From NCBI GenBank assembly GCA_025057755.1, contig JANWVC010000020.1, positions 1-64,000 of the forward strand: a stretch of 64,000 nt of DNA, read 5' to 3'. Made by a program: the position numbers and the translations under genes. Origin of the DNA: Limisphaera sp. (GTDB taxonomy: Bacteria; Verrucomicrobiota; Verrucomicrobiia; Limisphaerales; Limisphaeraceae). Positions 25,415-32,739 of the stretch are shown here, piece by piece (the stretch's first letter is position 1; each line of letters begins with the position of its first letter). A model generated the notes under the pieces. It ran no database searches. It saw only the letters and a program-made list of their open reading frames with translations, and was not told where the DNA came from.

Positions 25415-27523
25415 ATGGGCATTTGGACGGACCGATTGCGACGTTGGGCGCGCTACGGAGATCTGTGGCTGGTCGTAGCTTTGTTTGGCACGATCCTGTT
25501 GTTGATCTTGCCTGTAGCGCCCGCGGTACTCGATTTGCTTTTGTCGGTTAGCATTGGTATTTCGTTGTTGACGTTGCTGGTCATCCTTTACCTGCGCCAG
25601 CCGGCAGATTTTACCGGTTTTCCCACTTTGCTGTTGTTTATCACTTTGTATCGTCTTGCCCTGAATGTGGCTTCCACGAGGCTGATTCTTTTGGACGGCT
25701 ATGCCGGCCATATTATTGAGGCCTTTGGGAACTTCGTCGTCCGCGGGAACTACGTCGTGGGGTTGGTGGTGTTTTTCATCCTGGTGTTGATCAACTTCGT
25801 GGTGATTACCAAGGGTGCCGGCCGAATTGCGGAAGTGGCAGCGCGTTTTACCTTGGATGCCCTGCCCGGCAAACAGATGGCAATTGATGCCGAGTTGAAT
25901 GCCGGACTGATCAACGAAGCGGAAGCGCGACGGCGCCGGCGGCTAGTAGAGGAGGAAGCCGACTTTTACGGGGCCATGGATGGCGCCAGCAAATTCGTGC
26001 GTGGGGACGCGATTGCGGCCGTTTTGATCACCTTGATCAACATTGTGGGCGGTTTTGCCATCGGCATTTTGCAAAAGGGCATGACTATGGCCGAGGCGTT
26101 GCAGCGTTACACAATCCTTTCTATTGGCGACGGTTTGGTCTCCCAGGTGCCGGCTTTGATTACCTCTACTGCGGCAGGTGTGTTGATCACGCGAGCCACG
26201 GCGCGGAATAGTTTGGGACACGAGTTAGGCCGCCAGTTGCTGTTTTATCCCCGGGCCCTGACGATTCTTTCGGTGATGCTTGGCGTGATGGCGCTTGTGC
26301 CTGGCCTGCCCATGTTCCCATTCTTGCTTTTGGCGGCGATAACTGGGTTTTTGGCGTACGTGTTGCATCGGCAGGGAGGACTACAAACTTTGACCGAGGA
26401 GGCTTCGGAAACAGCCGGTAGTCCCGCGCAGGCCAAGTCTGGATCTGGCGCGGCGACTGCGGCGGAAGCCCGTGCGCAGGAGAATTTGGAGGAATTATTA
26501 ACGCTGGATCCGTTGCAGATTGAGCTTGGGTATGGCCTCGTGCCTCTGGCGGATTCGCGCAAGGGTGGCGACCTTTTGGAACGGATCACCGGCGTGCGAC
26601 GCACTTTCGCTTCTGAAATGGGGCTGGTGATCCCCCCCATCCGATTGCGGGACAATTTGCAACTGGCTACGAACGAATATCGATTTGTGCTGCATGGGAA
26701 CCCGATTGCGCAAGGCCAGTTGATGCCGGGTTACTGGCTGGCGATGAATGCCAGCAATAGTAAGGTCCAGTTAAAAGGCATTCCGACGGTTGAACCCGTG
26801 TTTCAGTTACCCGCAACCTGGGTCCCGGAATCGGAGCGAAAAACGGCTGAGACGGCAGGTTATACCGTCGTGGATGCGGCGTCCGTGCTGGTCACGCACT
26901 TGTCTGAAACTTTGCGGCGTCATTGCCACCTGTTACTGGGCCGTCAAGAAGTGCAGCAGTTGCTGGATCACCTGAAGCGCACGCATCCGGCTTTGGTGAA
27001 TGAATTGGTGCCTGCCCAGCTTACCCTGGGGCAGATACAGCGTATCCTGCAAAACCTGCTGGCAGAAGGGATCTCGATTCGGAACCTGTCTGGAATCTTG
27101 GAAAAGGTAGGTGACTACGCGAGTGTCACGAAAAACCCGGATGAATTGTCCGAGTACGCGCGTCGGGCTCTTGGGCCCCAGTTGGTGCGACCTTTCCAAA
27201 CGGAGAACGGGACTTTGCGGGCCATTACGTTGGACCCTCGGTTGGAACAACAATTGGCCCAAGGAGTGCGCCAAACACCGATGGAAGTGGCCCTTGTGGT
27301 GGAGCCCGGATTGGCCCGGTATCTGATGGAGCGTCTGTCCAAGTGCATGCAGCAGATGTTGGCCGCGGGGCACCCGCCGGTGGTCTTATGCTCGCCGCAA
27401 CTGCGTTTGGCCTTTCGTCGGTTTTTTGAACACATGTTCGGGGACTTGGCGGTACTTTCTTATGCTGAGATTCCTCCTCGTGTGCAGGTGCAAACCGCTG
27501 CGGTGATTTCCGCTCCCGAGTAG
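25415..27523 (+). CDS. flhA: Flagellar biosynthesis protein FlhA
   Basis: 702 aa, full family length. Eight hydrophobic helices lie in the first about 335 residues, with the highly conserved loop LNAGLINEAEARRRR and the FHIPEP-like stretch (ADFYGAMDGASKFVRGDAIA). The cytoplasmic C-terminal domain follows (SQVPALITSTAAGVLITRAT at the junction, LDPLQIELGYGLVPLADSRKG after). FlhA forms the nonameric ring of the flagellar type III export gate and hands substrates to it. First gene of a rightward flagellar operon. FlhB, FliP, FliQ and FliR are not in this window. The C-terminal region (TLDPRLEQQLAQGV) is normal. Confidence 0.97.
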   Translation: MGIWTDRLRRWARYGDLWLVVALFGTILLLILPVAPAVLDLLLSVSIGISLLTLLVILYLRQPADFTGFPTLLLFITLYRLALNVASTRLILLDGYAGHIIEAFGNFVVRGNYVVGLVVFFILVLINFVVITKGAGRIAEVAARFTLDALPGKQMAIDAELNAGLINEAEARRRRRLVEEEADFYGAMDGASKFVRGDAIAAVLITLINIVGGFAIGILQKGMTMAEALQRYTILSIGDGLVSQVPALITSTAAGVLITRATARNSLGHELGRQLLFYPRALTILSVMLGVMALVPGLPMFPFLLLAAITGFLAYVLHRQGGLQTLTEEASETAGSPAQAKSGSGAATAAEARAQENLEELLTLDPLQIELGYGLVPLADSRKGGDLLERITGVRRTFASEMGLVIPPIRLRDNLQLATNEYRFVLHGNPIAQGQLMPGYWLAMNASNSKVQLKGIPTVEPVFQLPATWVPESERKTAETAGYTVVDAASVLVTHLSETLRRHCHLLLGRQEVQQLLDHLKRTHPALVNELVPAQLTLGQIQRILQNLLAEGISIRNLSGILEKVGDYASVTKNPDELSEYARRALGPQLVRPFQTENGTLRAITLDPRLEQQLAQGVRQTPMEVALVVEPGLARYLMERLSKCMQQMLAAGHPPVVLCSPQLRLAFRRFFEHMFGDLAVLSYAEIPPRVQVQTAAVISAPE

Positions 27524-27533
27524 CCCTTGTCCC

Positions 27534-27737
27534 ATGGAGAACGGCCTCCTGGTTTCCACACAGTTGCCCCCGAGCAGACGAAGTGATCAGAAACCACAGC
27601 AGCGAGAGCGGTTCCAGTGGCATCGGTTGCTTTTAGTGCGGCCATATCTGGATGACGCTTTTGATCGGCTGGTTTTGGATTGTGTTCCGCAGGATTTGAG
27701 GGGTGCTGAATCGACGGATTGCCGTCTCACGCCATGA
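27534..27737 (+). CDS. Small hypothetical protein between flhA and flhF
   Basis: 67 aa, not recognised. It begins 10 bases behind the flhA stop and its stop overlaps the ATG of flhF by four bases (ATGA), an arrangement that favours a real, translationally coupled gene. The sequence is basic in the first half and has no membrane helix or known motif. It could also be a leader frame serving only to couple flhF to flhA. Confidence 0.45.
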   Translation: MENGLLVSTQLPPSRRSDQKPQQRERFQWHRLLLVRPYLDDAFDRLVLDCVPQDLRGAESTDCRLTP

Positions 27738-28756
27738 AACTGGTCACGATTACGGCAGCGACCGCTTCGGAAGCCTTGGCTCGGGTGCATGAACAACTTG
27801 GACCAGATGCGGTCGTGGTCAATGTACGTCGCTTGCCTGTGCAGGGGGTCGCGCGTCTGTGGCAACGACAAGGTCCGATCGAAGTGGTTGCGTTCGCGCC
27901 CGAATTAGCGGACCGGCACTGGCGGCAGGCGGAAGCGCATCCGGATGCATACGTTCCGTTCGAGCATGAAGTGGCAAGTTCAGAGCCGCAAACTTCCGGG
28001 AGGCCTCGGCGCCGATGGCGAAGTATTGTGTGGCTTGAGTCCATGGGTTTATGGCGGGAATACGCCGACCGACTTGAGGCGTCCGTTATGGCCATTCAAG
28101 GGGCCGAACCCCCGGCGCTGCCTGCGCAAGAATGGGCCGTGGTGCGGCAGGTGCTGGCGGGTTTCTGGCGGCCGTGTTCCGCAGAGACGACTGCGGGTGT
28201 GCACGTTTTTGTCGGGCCGCCCGGCTCGGGCAAGAGCACGGTTCTGTGCAAATGGCTAACGCAGGTTGCCTTGCGCGAAGAACAGAGGGCCGTCGTATGG
28301 CGGTTGGATGGCCACGTGACCAATACCGCAGATTTCGTCAGCCTGCACTGCGAGATGTTAAACGTACCTGTCAGTCGTTGTCCGGTGGCGGGGCCCGATG
28401 GATCGGTTGTGGTTTTCGTCGATCTCCCAGGTGTCGATCCGCATGATCCCGCAGCCTTGGCGGTTCTACGACATCAATTAGGCGCGTGGCCCGATGCCAA
28501 GATACACCTGGTCTTAAACGCCGCCTATGAAACATTGCTGCTCTTTGAACAATGGAGTGCGTTCGGATGCTGTCGACCGTCGGACCTGATCTTCACCCAT
28601 CTGGATGAAGAACGGCGGCGAGTGAAACTATGGAACTTTGTACTCGGCACGCATTGCTCTATTCGATTCCTGAGTGCCGGGCAAAAAATTCCGGGCGAAT
28701 TTCGTGCGGCGGTGTCGGACCTTTTGTTCCCGCAGCCTGGACGGTCGGGAATGTGA
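27734..28756 (+). CDS. flhF: FlhF-like SRP GTPase, divergent
   Basis: 340 aa. N-terminal B-domain start (MKLVTITAATASEALARVHEQLGPDAVVVN) typical of FlhF, then N and G domains. The P-loop GPPGSGKST (161-169) is intact. Other GTPase motifs deviate: the DTAG motif reads DLPG (230-233), TKLD reads THLD (288-291), and the region after the P-loop lacks the usual D-x-x-R and Q-L signature (RLDGHVTNTADFVSLH). FlhF sets the polar position of the flagellum; this copy may bind GTP weakly or not hydrolyse it. ATG at 27734 is preferred over 27719 because similarity starts there. The partner ATPase FlhG is not behind it. Confidence 0.85.
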   Translation: MKLVTITAATASEALARVHEQLGPDAVVVNVRRLPVQGVARLWQRQGPIEVVAFAPELADRHWRQAEAHPDAYVPFEHEVASSEPQTSGRPRRRWRSIVWLESMGLWREYADRLEASVMAIQGAEPPALPAQEWAVVRQVLAGFWRPCSAETTAGVHVFVGPPGSGKSTVLCKWLTQVALREEQRAVVWRLDGHVTNTADFVSLHCEMLNVPVSRCPVAGPDGSVVVFVDLPGVDPHDPAALAVLRHQLGAWPDAKIHLVLNAAYETLLLFEQWSAFGCCRPSDLIFTHLDEERRRVKLWNFVLGTHCSIRFLSAGQKIPGEFRAAVSDLLFPQPGRSGM

Positions 28757-28783
28757 GCACGGCGAGCCCACGAGCGGAAGGGT

Positions 28784-29071
28784 ATGAATTCGAACGGCGT
28801 AGATGGCAAAGCTCCTGCTTTGCAAGTGGCCGGTGCTATGAAAGCGCTGACGATCTTGGGTGCCATGATCGGCCTGTTGACCGGTATCGGATTTGCCCTG
28901 GCCGGGCGGAGCCCATGGCCGGACGCCTTTTGGCGCGGGATCGCCTCTGCTTTCGTGGGAGGCCTGTTGTTGCGGTGGTGGGGAAGCCTTTGGTTGGCAA
29001 GCTGGCAACAGCATTTGCAAGCCCGGCAACAGGCTGAAAAAGCCTCCAGTGCTGATCCGAAGGCGGTATGA
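28784..29071 (+). CDS. Small membrane protein in the flagellar operon
   Basis: 95 aa, family not recognised. Two hydrophobic segments (about 20-41 ALTILGAMIGLLTGIGFALAG and about 49-68) with a charged, Gln/Ala-rich tail. It stands where flhG is usually found and its stop overlaps fliA by four bases. It should sit in the inner membrane with both ends on the same side. No function can be assigned. Confidence 0.65.
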   Translation: MNSNGVDGKAPALQVAGAMKALTILGAMIGLLTGIGFALAGRSPWPDAFWRGIASAFVGGLLLRWWGSLWLASWQQHLQARQQAEKASSADPKAV

Positions 29072-29904
29072 ACCGTGCTACGTGTGACTCGCCACCCTCT
29101 TTGGAGCCGGCCCTGACTCGGCCCACGCCGCAGGAGTTGTGGAAGCGATATCATGGGCAGGCGGATCCGCAAGCCGAGAACGCATTGGTTCAGCAATATT
29201 TGCCGCTCGTGACCAATGCCCTCGGTCGTCTTGCCATGACCCTCCCGGAACATGTGGACCTTGAAGACCTCAAAAGCGCTGGCATGATGGGCCTGCTTCA
29301 GGCCGTGCGCAATTACGACCCCTCGTGTGGCACATCTTTTGAGACTTATGCCCGGAGTCGCATCCGGGGGGCCATGCTTGATGAATTGCGCCGCATGGAT
29401 TGGGTGCCGCGAACGGTGCACGAAAAGGCCCGCCGGATCCAGGAAACGATGTCGCGTTTGGAGCAGGAGCTGGGTGGTCCTCCGACGGAGGCTCAAGTAG
29501 CCCGGGCGCTCAGCTTGACCGTGGAAGAGTATAGCAAGTTGTTGGACGAGGTTCGACCAGCCGCCTTCGTCTGCTTGGACGCCGCCGGGGGCGATGATGA
29601 CAGTGGCGCTCTTTATGAAGTCGTGGCCGACCCTCACGGGGAGGCTCCGGATGAACAAGCGGCTCGTCGGGAGCTTAAGGAGATCATCCTGGACCGCTTG
29701 CGCGAGATGCCGGAGATCCAGCGTAAGGTACTGGCCATGTATTATGTGGAAGACCTGCGATTGCGGGAAATAGCGGAAGCCTTTGGCCTGACCGAGTCAC
29801 GGATCTGTCAGATTCACGCTCAGGCCATTCTGTCTTTGCGGGCTTATCTGCAACGATACGAGGCTGGCACGGTGCAACCGTTTCGCAAGCGCGTGCGATC
29901 ATGA
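29068..29904 (+). CDS. fliA: RNA polymerase sigma factor FliA/WhiG (sigma-28)
   Basis: 278 aa. Region 2 is seen in LVQQYLPLVTNALGRLA and DLEDLKSAGMMGLLQAVRNYD with SFETYARSRIRGAMLDELRRMDWVPR; region 3 in RIQETMSRLEQELGGPPTEA; region 4 in LRLREIAEAFGLTESRICQIH. Length and spacing match FliA, which directs transcription of late flagellar and chemotaxis genes and is held by FlgM. Start overlaps the preceding small gene and its end overlaps motA, so translation is coupled. FlgM was not found in the window. Sigma-28 boxes (TAAA-N15-GCCGATAA) were not identified here. Confidence 0.95.
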   Translation: MNRATCDSPPSLEPALTRPTPQELWKRYHGQADPQAENALVQQYLPLVTNALGRLAMTLPEHVDLEDLKSAGMMGLLQAVRNYDPSCGTSFETYARSRIRGAMLDELRRMDWVPRTVHEKARRIQETMSRLEQELGGPPTEAQVARALSLTVEEYSKLLDEVRPAAFVCLDAAGGDDDSGALYEVVADPHGEAPDEQAARRELKEIILDRLREMPEIQRKVLAMYYVEDLRLREIAEAFGLTESRICQIHAQAILSLRAYLQRYEAGTVQPFRKRVRS

Positions 29905-30767
29905 TCATCGTTGTTGGCTCGCTGATTGTCGTGGTGTGCGTCTTTGGCGGCTTCGTCGTCGGAGGAGGCCACCTGGGGGCGCTTTGGCATATCAATGAGC
30001 TCATCATCATCGGTGGTGGCGCTTTGGGCGGTCTGATTGTCATGTCGCCCAAGAAGGTCTTGGTGGACATGGTTAAGGGAATCCTGGTGTGTTTGAAAGG
30101 CCGACCCTATGACCGCGCGGCTTACGAAGAACTGTTGAAGGTGTTGTATGAGTTGTTTCTGTTGGGTCGCCGGAATGGCATGATTGCGTTGGAAGAGCAT
30201 GTCTTGGAACCGCAGAACAGTGCCATTTTAAAAAAATACCCCCGATTTTTTGCCAATAAACACGCCGTTGAGTTCCTGTGCAACAGTCTTCGCCCGATCA
30301 TCGATGGTAAGATCAAGCCCGACCAGTTGCGCTTGTTGTTGGATGCCGAATTAAGCCGGCTGGAGCAGGAGCACCACGCGCCGGTGCATGTGCTGTCCAA
30401 AACGGGCGATGCATTGCCAGGCTTCGGCATCGTAGCCGCCGTGCTGGGCATCGTTATCACCATGGCCTCCATTTCCGGTCCGATTGAGAAGATTGGGGAA
30501 CATGTAGCGGCTGCGCTGGTAGGCACCTTTCTGGGTATCCTGATGGCTTATGGCTTTGTCAATCCGCTGGCCATGAATATGGAATTCAATGGCGAGGCGG
30601 AACTGGATTATCTGCGCTGCATCGCAGCTTGCGTGACCGGGTTTGCCAGTGGCATGGCTCCCATCACTGCCGTGGAATTGGGGCGCCGCGGATTGGGCAC
30701 GGATCTGCGGCCCTCAGCTGAGGAGCTGGAGGCCATGCTCAAGGCCATCAAGGTGGGCGGAAAGTAG
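29901..30767 (+). CDS. motA: Flagellar motor stator protein MotA
   Basis: 288 aa with four predicted membrane helices (2-22, 33-50, about 170-190, 203-222) and a large cytoplasmic loop between the second and third. Conserved parts include GGGALGGLIVMSPKK, LSKTGDALPGFGIVAAVLGI with the Pro of the third helix, and LVGTFLGILMAYGFVNPL. Forms the proton- or sodium-driven stator with MotB around the flagellar motor. The start overlaps the fliA stop by four bases; motB follows after 12 bases. Confidence 0.95.
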   Translation: MIIVVGSLIVVVCVFGGFVVGGGHLGALWHINELIIIGGGALGGLIVMSPKKVLVDMVKGILVCLKGRPYDRAAYEELLKVLYELFLLGRRNGMIALEEHVLEPQNSAILKKYPRFFANKHAVEFLCNSLRPIIDGKIKPDQLRLLLDAELSRLEQEHHAPVHVLSKTGDALPGFGIVAAVLGIVITMASISGPIEKIGEHVAAALVGTFLGILMAYGFVNPLAMNMEFNGEAELDYLRCIAACVTGFASGMAPITAVELGRRGLGTDLRPSAEELEAMLKAIKVGGK

Positions 30768-30779
30768 GTCGCATAGCTC

Positions 30780-31556
30780 ATGGCCGGCAAGAAGGGTCAT
30801 CACGGAGGAGCGTGGAAGGTCGCGTATGCAGATTTCACAACGGCCATGATGGCGTTGTTTCTTTGTCTCTGGCTGACCGCCCAAGATACGAAAATCAAAG
30901 AAGCTGTGGAACGCGCCTTTCGAAATCCTTTTTCTGCGGTGACAAAGGAGTCAGTCGGGATTATTCCCAACAAGGACACCACCGCTACGTATAAGGCGGA
31001 AGGCGAGTTTCAGTCTATCTCCGCGGTCGAAATTGAAACCATGCGCCGCATTAGTGAGGAGCTGGCCCGCATTTTGGAACAAGAAGACGCGTTGGAGAAC
31101 ACCGTTCGGCTGGAGCTGACAAGGGAAGGCCTTCGCATCAATGTTTTTGACCGATCCCAGAAGCCGGTCTTTGAACCCGGGACCGATCGGTTCACTCCTT
31201 ACGGCGAATGGGTTTTTAGCACACTGGCCTGGGAAATCGCCCGGTACACTTCGTTCAAGATTGAGCTGGAGGGGCATACGACTCGAGCAGGCCCGCGGGA
31301 ACCTGAAGCGCTGCGTCCGTGGGAACTTTCCACGGAACGCGCCAACGCCGCACGGCGTCAGTTGGTTCATCATGGAGTTTCTCCCGCCCAGATTTGCAAA
31401 GTGTCCGGTTTTGCGGATACCGTGCCGATGCCGGATTTACCTCCCAACAGTGAAGCAAACCGTCGTGTGACGATCTTGCTGAAATTGAGCCAAACCGTTA
31501 GCTCTTTATCGGCCGCTGTGAACCCGGTTTCCACCCATGCCCAGCGTATCCCATGA
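30780..31556 (+). CDS. motB: Flagellar motor stator protein MotB
   Basis: 258 aa. The single helix (about 15-36) carries the ion-binding Asp18 (KVAYADFTTAMMALFL). Behind the plug lies the OmpA-like peptidoglycan-binding domain (IELEGHTTRAGP, LSTERANAARRQLV, VSGFADTVPM, NRRVTILL). It anchors the stator to the cell wall and carries the ion channel with MotA. The last 20 bases overlap the next gene. Confidence 0.95.
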   Translation: MAGKKGHHGGAWKVAYADFTTAMMALFLCLWLTAQDTKIKEAVERAFRNPFSAVTKESVGIIPNKDTTATYKAEGEFQSISAVEIETMRRISEELARILEQEDALENTVRLELTREGLRINVFDRSQKPVFEPGTDRFTPYGEWVFSTLAWEIARYTSFKIELEGHTTRAGPREPEALRPWELSTERANAARRQLVHHGVSPAQICKVSGFADTVPMPDLPPNSEANRRVTILLKLSQTVSSLSAAVNPVSTHAQRIP

Positions 31557-31947
31557 GGCCTTCGTCCCGTTGATTCAGGACGAAGGCATTGCAGCTGATA
31601 GCCGACCTGTTCGCGTGCGGATAGTCGAAAATGGTGTTGAGGTGCGCCCCCTCCATGCTTGTTTGGCCAGCCCCGGCCAAACGGCGCCCGGGGCTGACTC
31701 TGGGCCCCCGACCGGTGCGGTTGCCATGACCACAACTCCGGGCCCTGTTCAGGCCCGCGATGCCAGTGTCGGTGTCTCGCTTGCCGACGCTGTGTGCGCG
31801 GAGCCCCGCCTCACCATCGTGCGAGATGCAACACGGGTTGTGGGGATTGAACTTCGATGCCGGTGCGGGCAAGTGTATAACCTCGTTTGCGAGTACGGCG
31901 ACGCTGCGGCGACGGATCACGTCGCTTCGAATGCTGAGCGGGCTTAA
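31537..31947 (+). CDS. Hypothetical protein with C-terminal CxC...C motif, end of flagellar operon
   Basis: 136 aa, family not recognised. It overlaps motB by 20 bases. The middle is Pro/Gly/Thr-rich and probably disordered. The C-terminal 40 residues contain IELRCRCGQVYNLVCEY, with Cys at CxCG and a later Cys that could bind a metal. An internal ATG at 31726 is a possible shorter start. A terminator follows 22 bases behind, so it is the last gene of the operon. No signal peptide or membrane helix. Confidence 0.6.
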   Translation: MPSVSHEAFVPLIQDEGIAADSRPVRVRIVENGVEVRPLHACLASPGQTAPGADSGPPTGAVAMTTTPGPVQARDASVGVSLADAVCAEPRLTIVRDATRVVGIELRCRCGQVYNLVCEYGDAAATDHVASNAERA

Positions 31948-31968
31948 GAGCGGATTTGGGAGGAGTCC

Positions 31969-31990
31969 AATTGGGAGGAGCCCAATTTTT
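31969..31990 (+). terminator. Terminator of the flagellar operon
   Basis: Stem AATTGGG (31969-31975) and CCCAATT (31981-31987) around the loop AGGAG, then TTT. A near copy of the hairpin (TTGGGAGGAGTCCAA, 31956-31970) stands directly before it, a partial tandem duplication. Confidence 0.75.
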
Positions 31991-32062
31991 CAGGTTGTCG
32001 GCTAGCGCCATGCCCCATTTCGCAAAGCAGCAGCGCGCCCGCTAAGAACGCACAATCTTCCT

Positions 32063-32569
32063 TCAATCCTTGGGCAGATTGGAAGCTCCAGGCCGCAACG
32101 CCCACTTGCGAGAGGCTGGATCCGTGGGGGTTGACTCCCGGTCATTTTCAATGTTGTGTGCTTCAGCCACAGGGCCGGGACGAAGCGTCTCCAAGGTCAA
32201 CATTGCCGCGCAACCTGCCGCCGCTCCCAAAACCCCGGCTGCGTAATCCCACAAGCTGCAGGTTCGGCCGAATCGGGGCTGACTGAGCTCGTCCAAGGCG
32301 GCTAGCACGCCCGCAATCAAAAGGACGCTCGCGACAGCCCTCCCGCGTCGGGCACACCAAGCTTGGCTGGCACCCAGCGCCAAAAACGCCCAGAGGCCGT
32401 AGGCAGTAACATGGCGAAATTTGTCATCGCCCCATCGCGTGATCCAAGCCGGGACATCCGAGTTGGGGAGGTGGGTCAAATAAAGCAACAGAGCAGTGAA
32501 CCCAGCCGTAGCCAGCAGCCATAAACGAGGCTCCCTATTTCCGCACCACCCACGCTTAGTATAAACCAT
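32063..32569 (-). CDS. VanZ-like integral membrane protein
   Basis: 168 aa. Four predicted helices: WLLATAGFTALLLYLTHLP, HVTAYGLWAFLALGA, VASVLLIAGVLAALDELSQ and SLWDYAAGVLGAAAGCAAM. The conserved spots D-KFRH (DDKFRHVTAYG), DELSQ and DYAAG are those of the VanZ family. Function in this family is poorly known (one member affects teicoplanin resistance). It is 170 bases downstream of the exosortase on the same strand and may be cotranscribed. Confidence 0.85.
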   Translation of the reverse strand: MVYTKRGWCGNREPRLWLLATAGFTALLLYLTHLPNSDVPAWITRWGDDKFRHVTAYGLWAFLALGASQAWCARRGRAVASVLLIAGVLAALDELSQPRFGRTCSLWDYAAGVLGAAAGCAAMLTLETLRPGPVAEAHNIENDRESTPTDPASRKWALRPGASNLPKD

Positions 32570-32739
32570 GCAACTCTCCCGACTCGCCTGGTCTTAGAAC
32601 CATGCCTACGCCCTCTGAATATTAATCGGCTCCGCTCGCTGTCAACAAAGCCCGCATTGGAGCACCTTGGGCCTCTGGGCCTGAATCACGCAGTAGAACA
32701 AAACATGTTTCCTCCGCGGTCGCAGGTGCCGTCGGCTTC

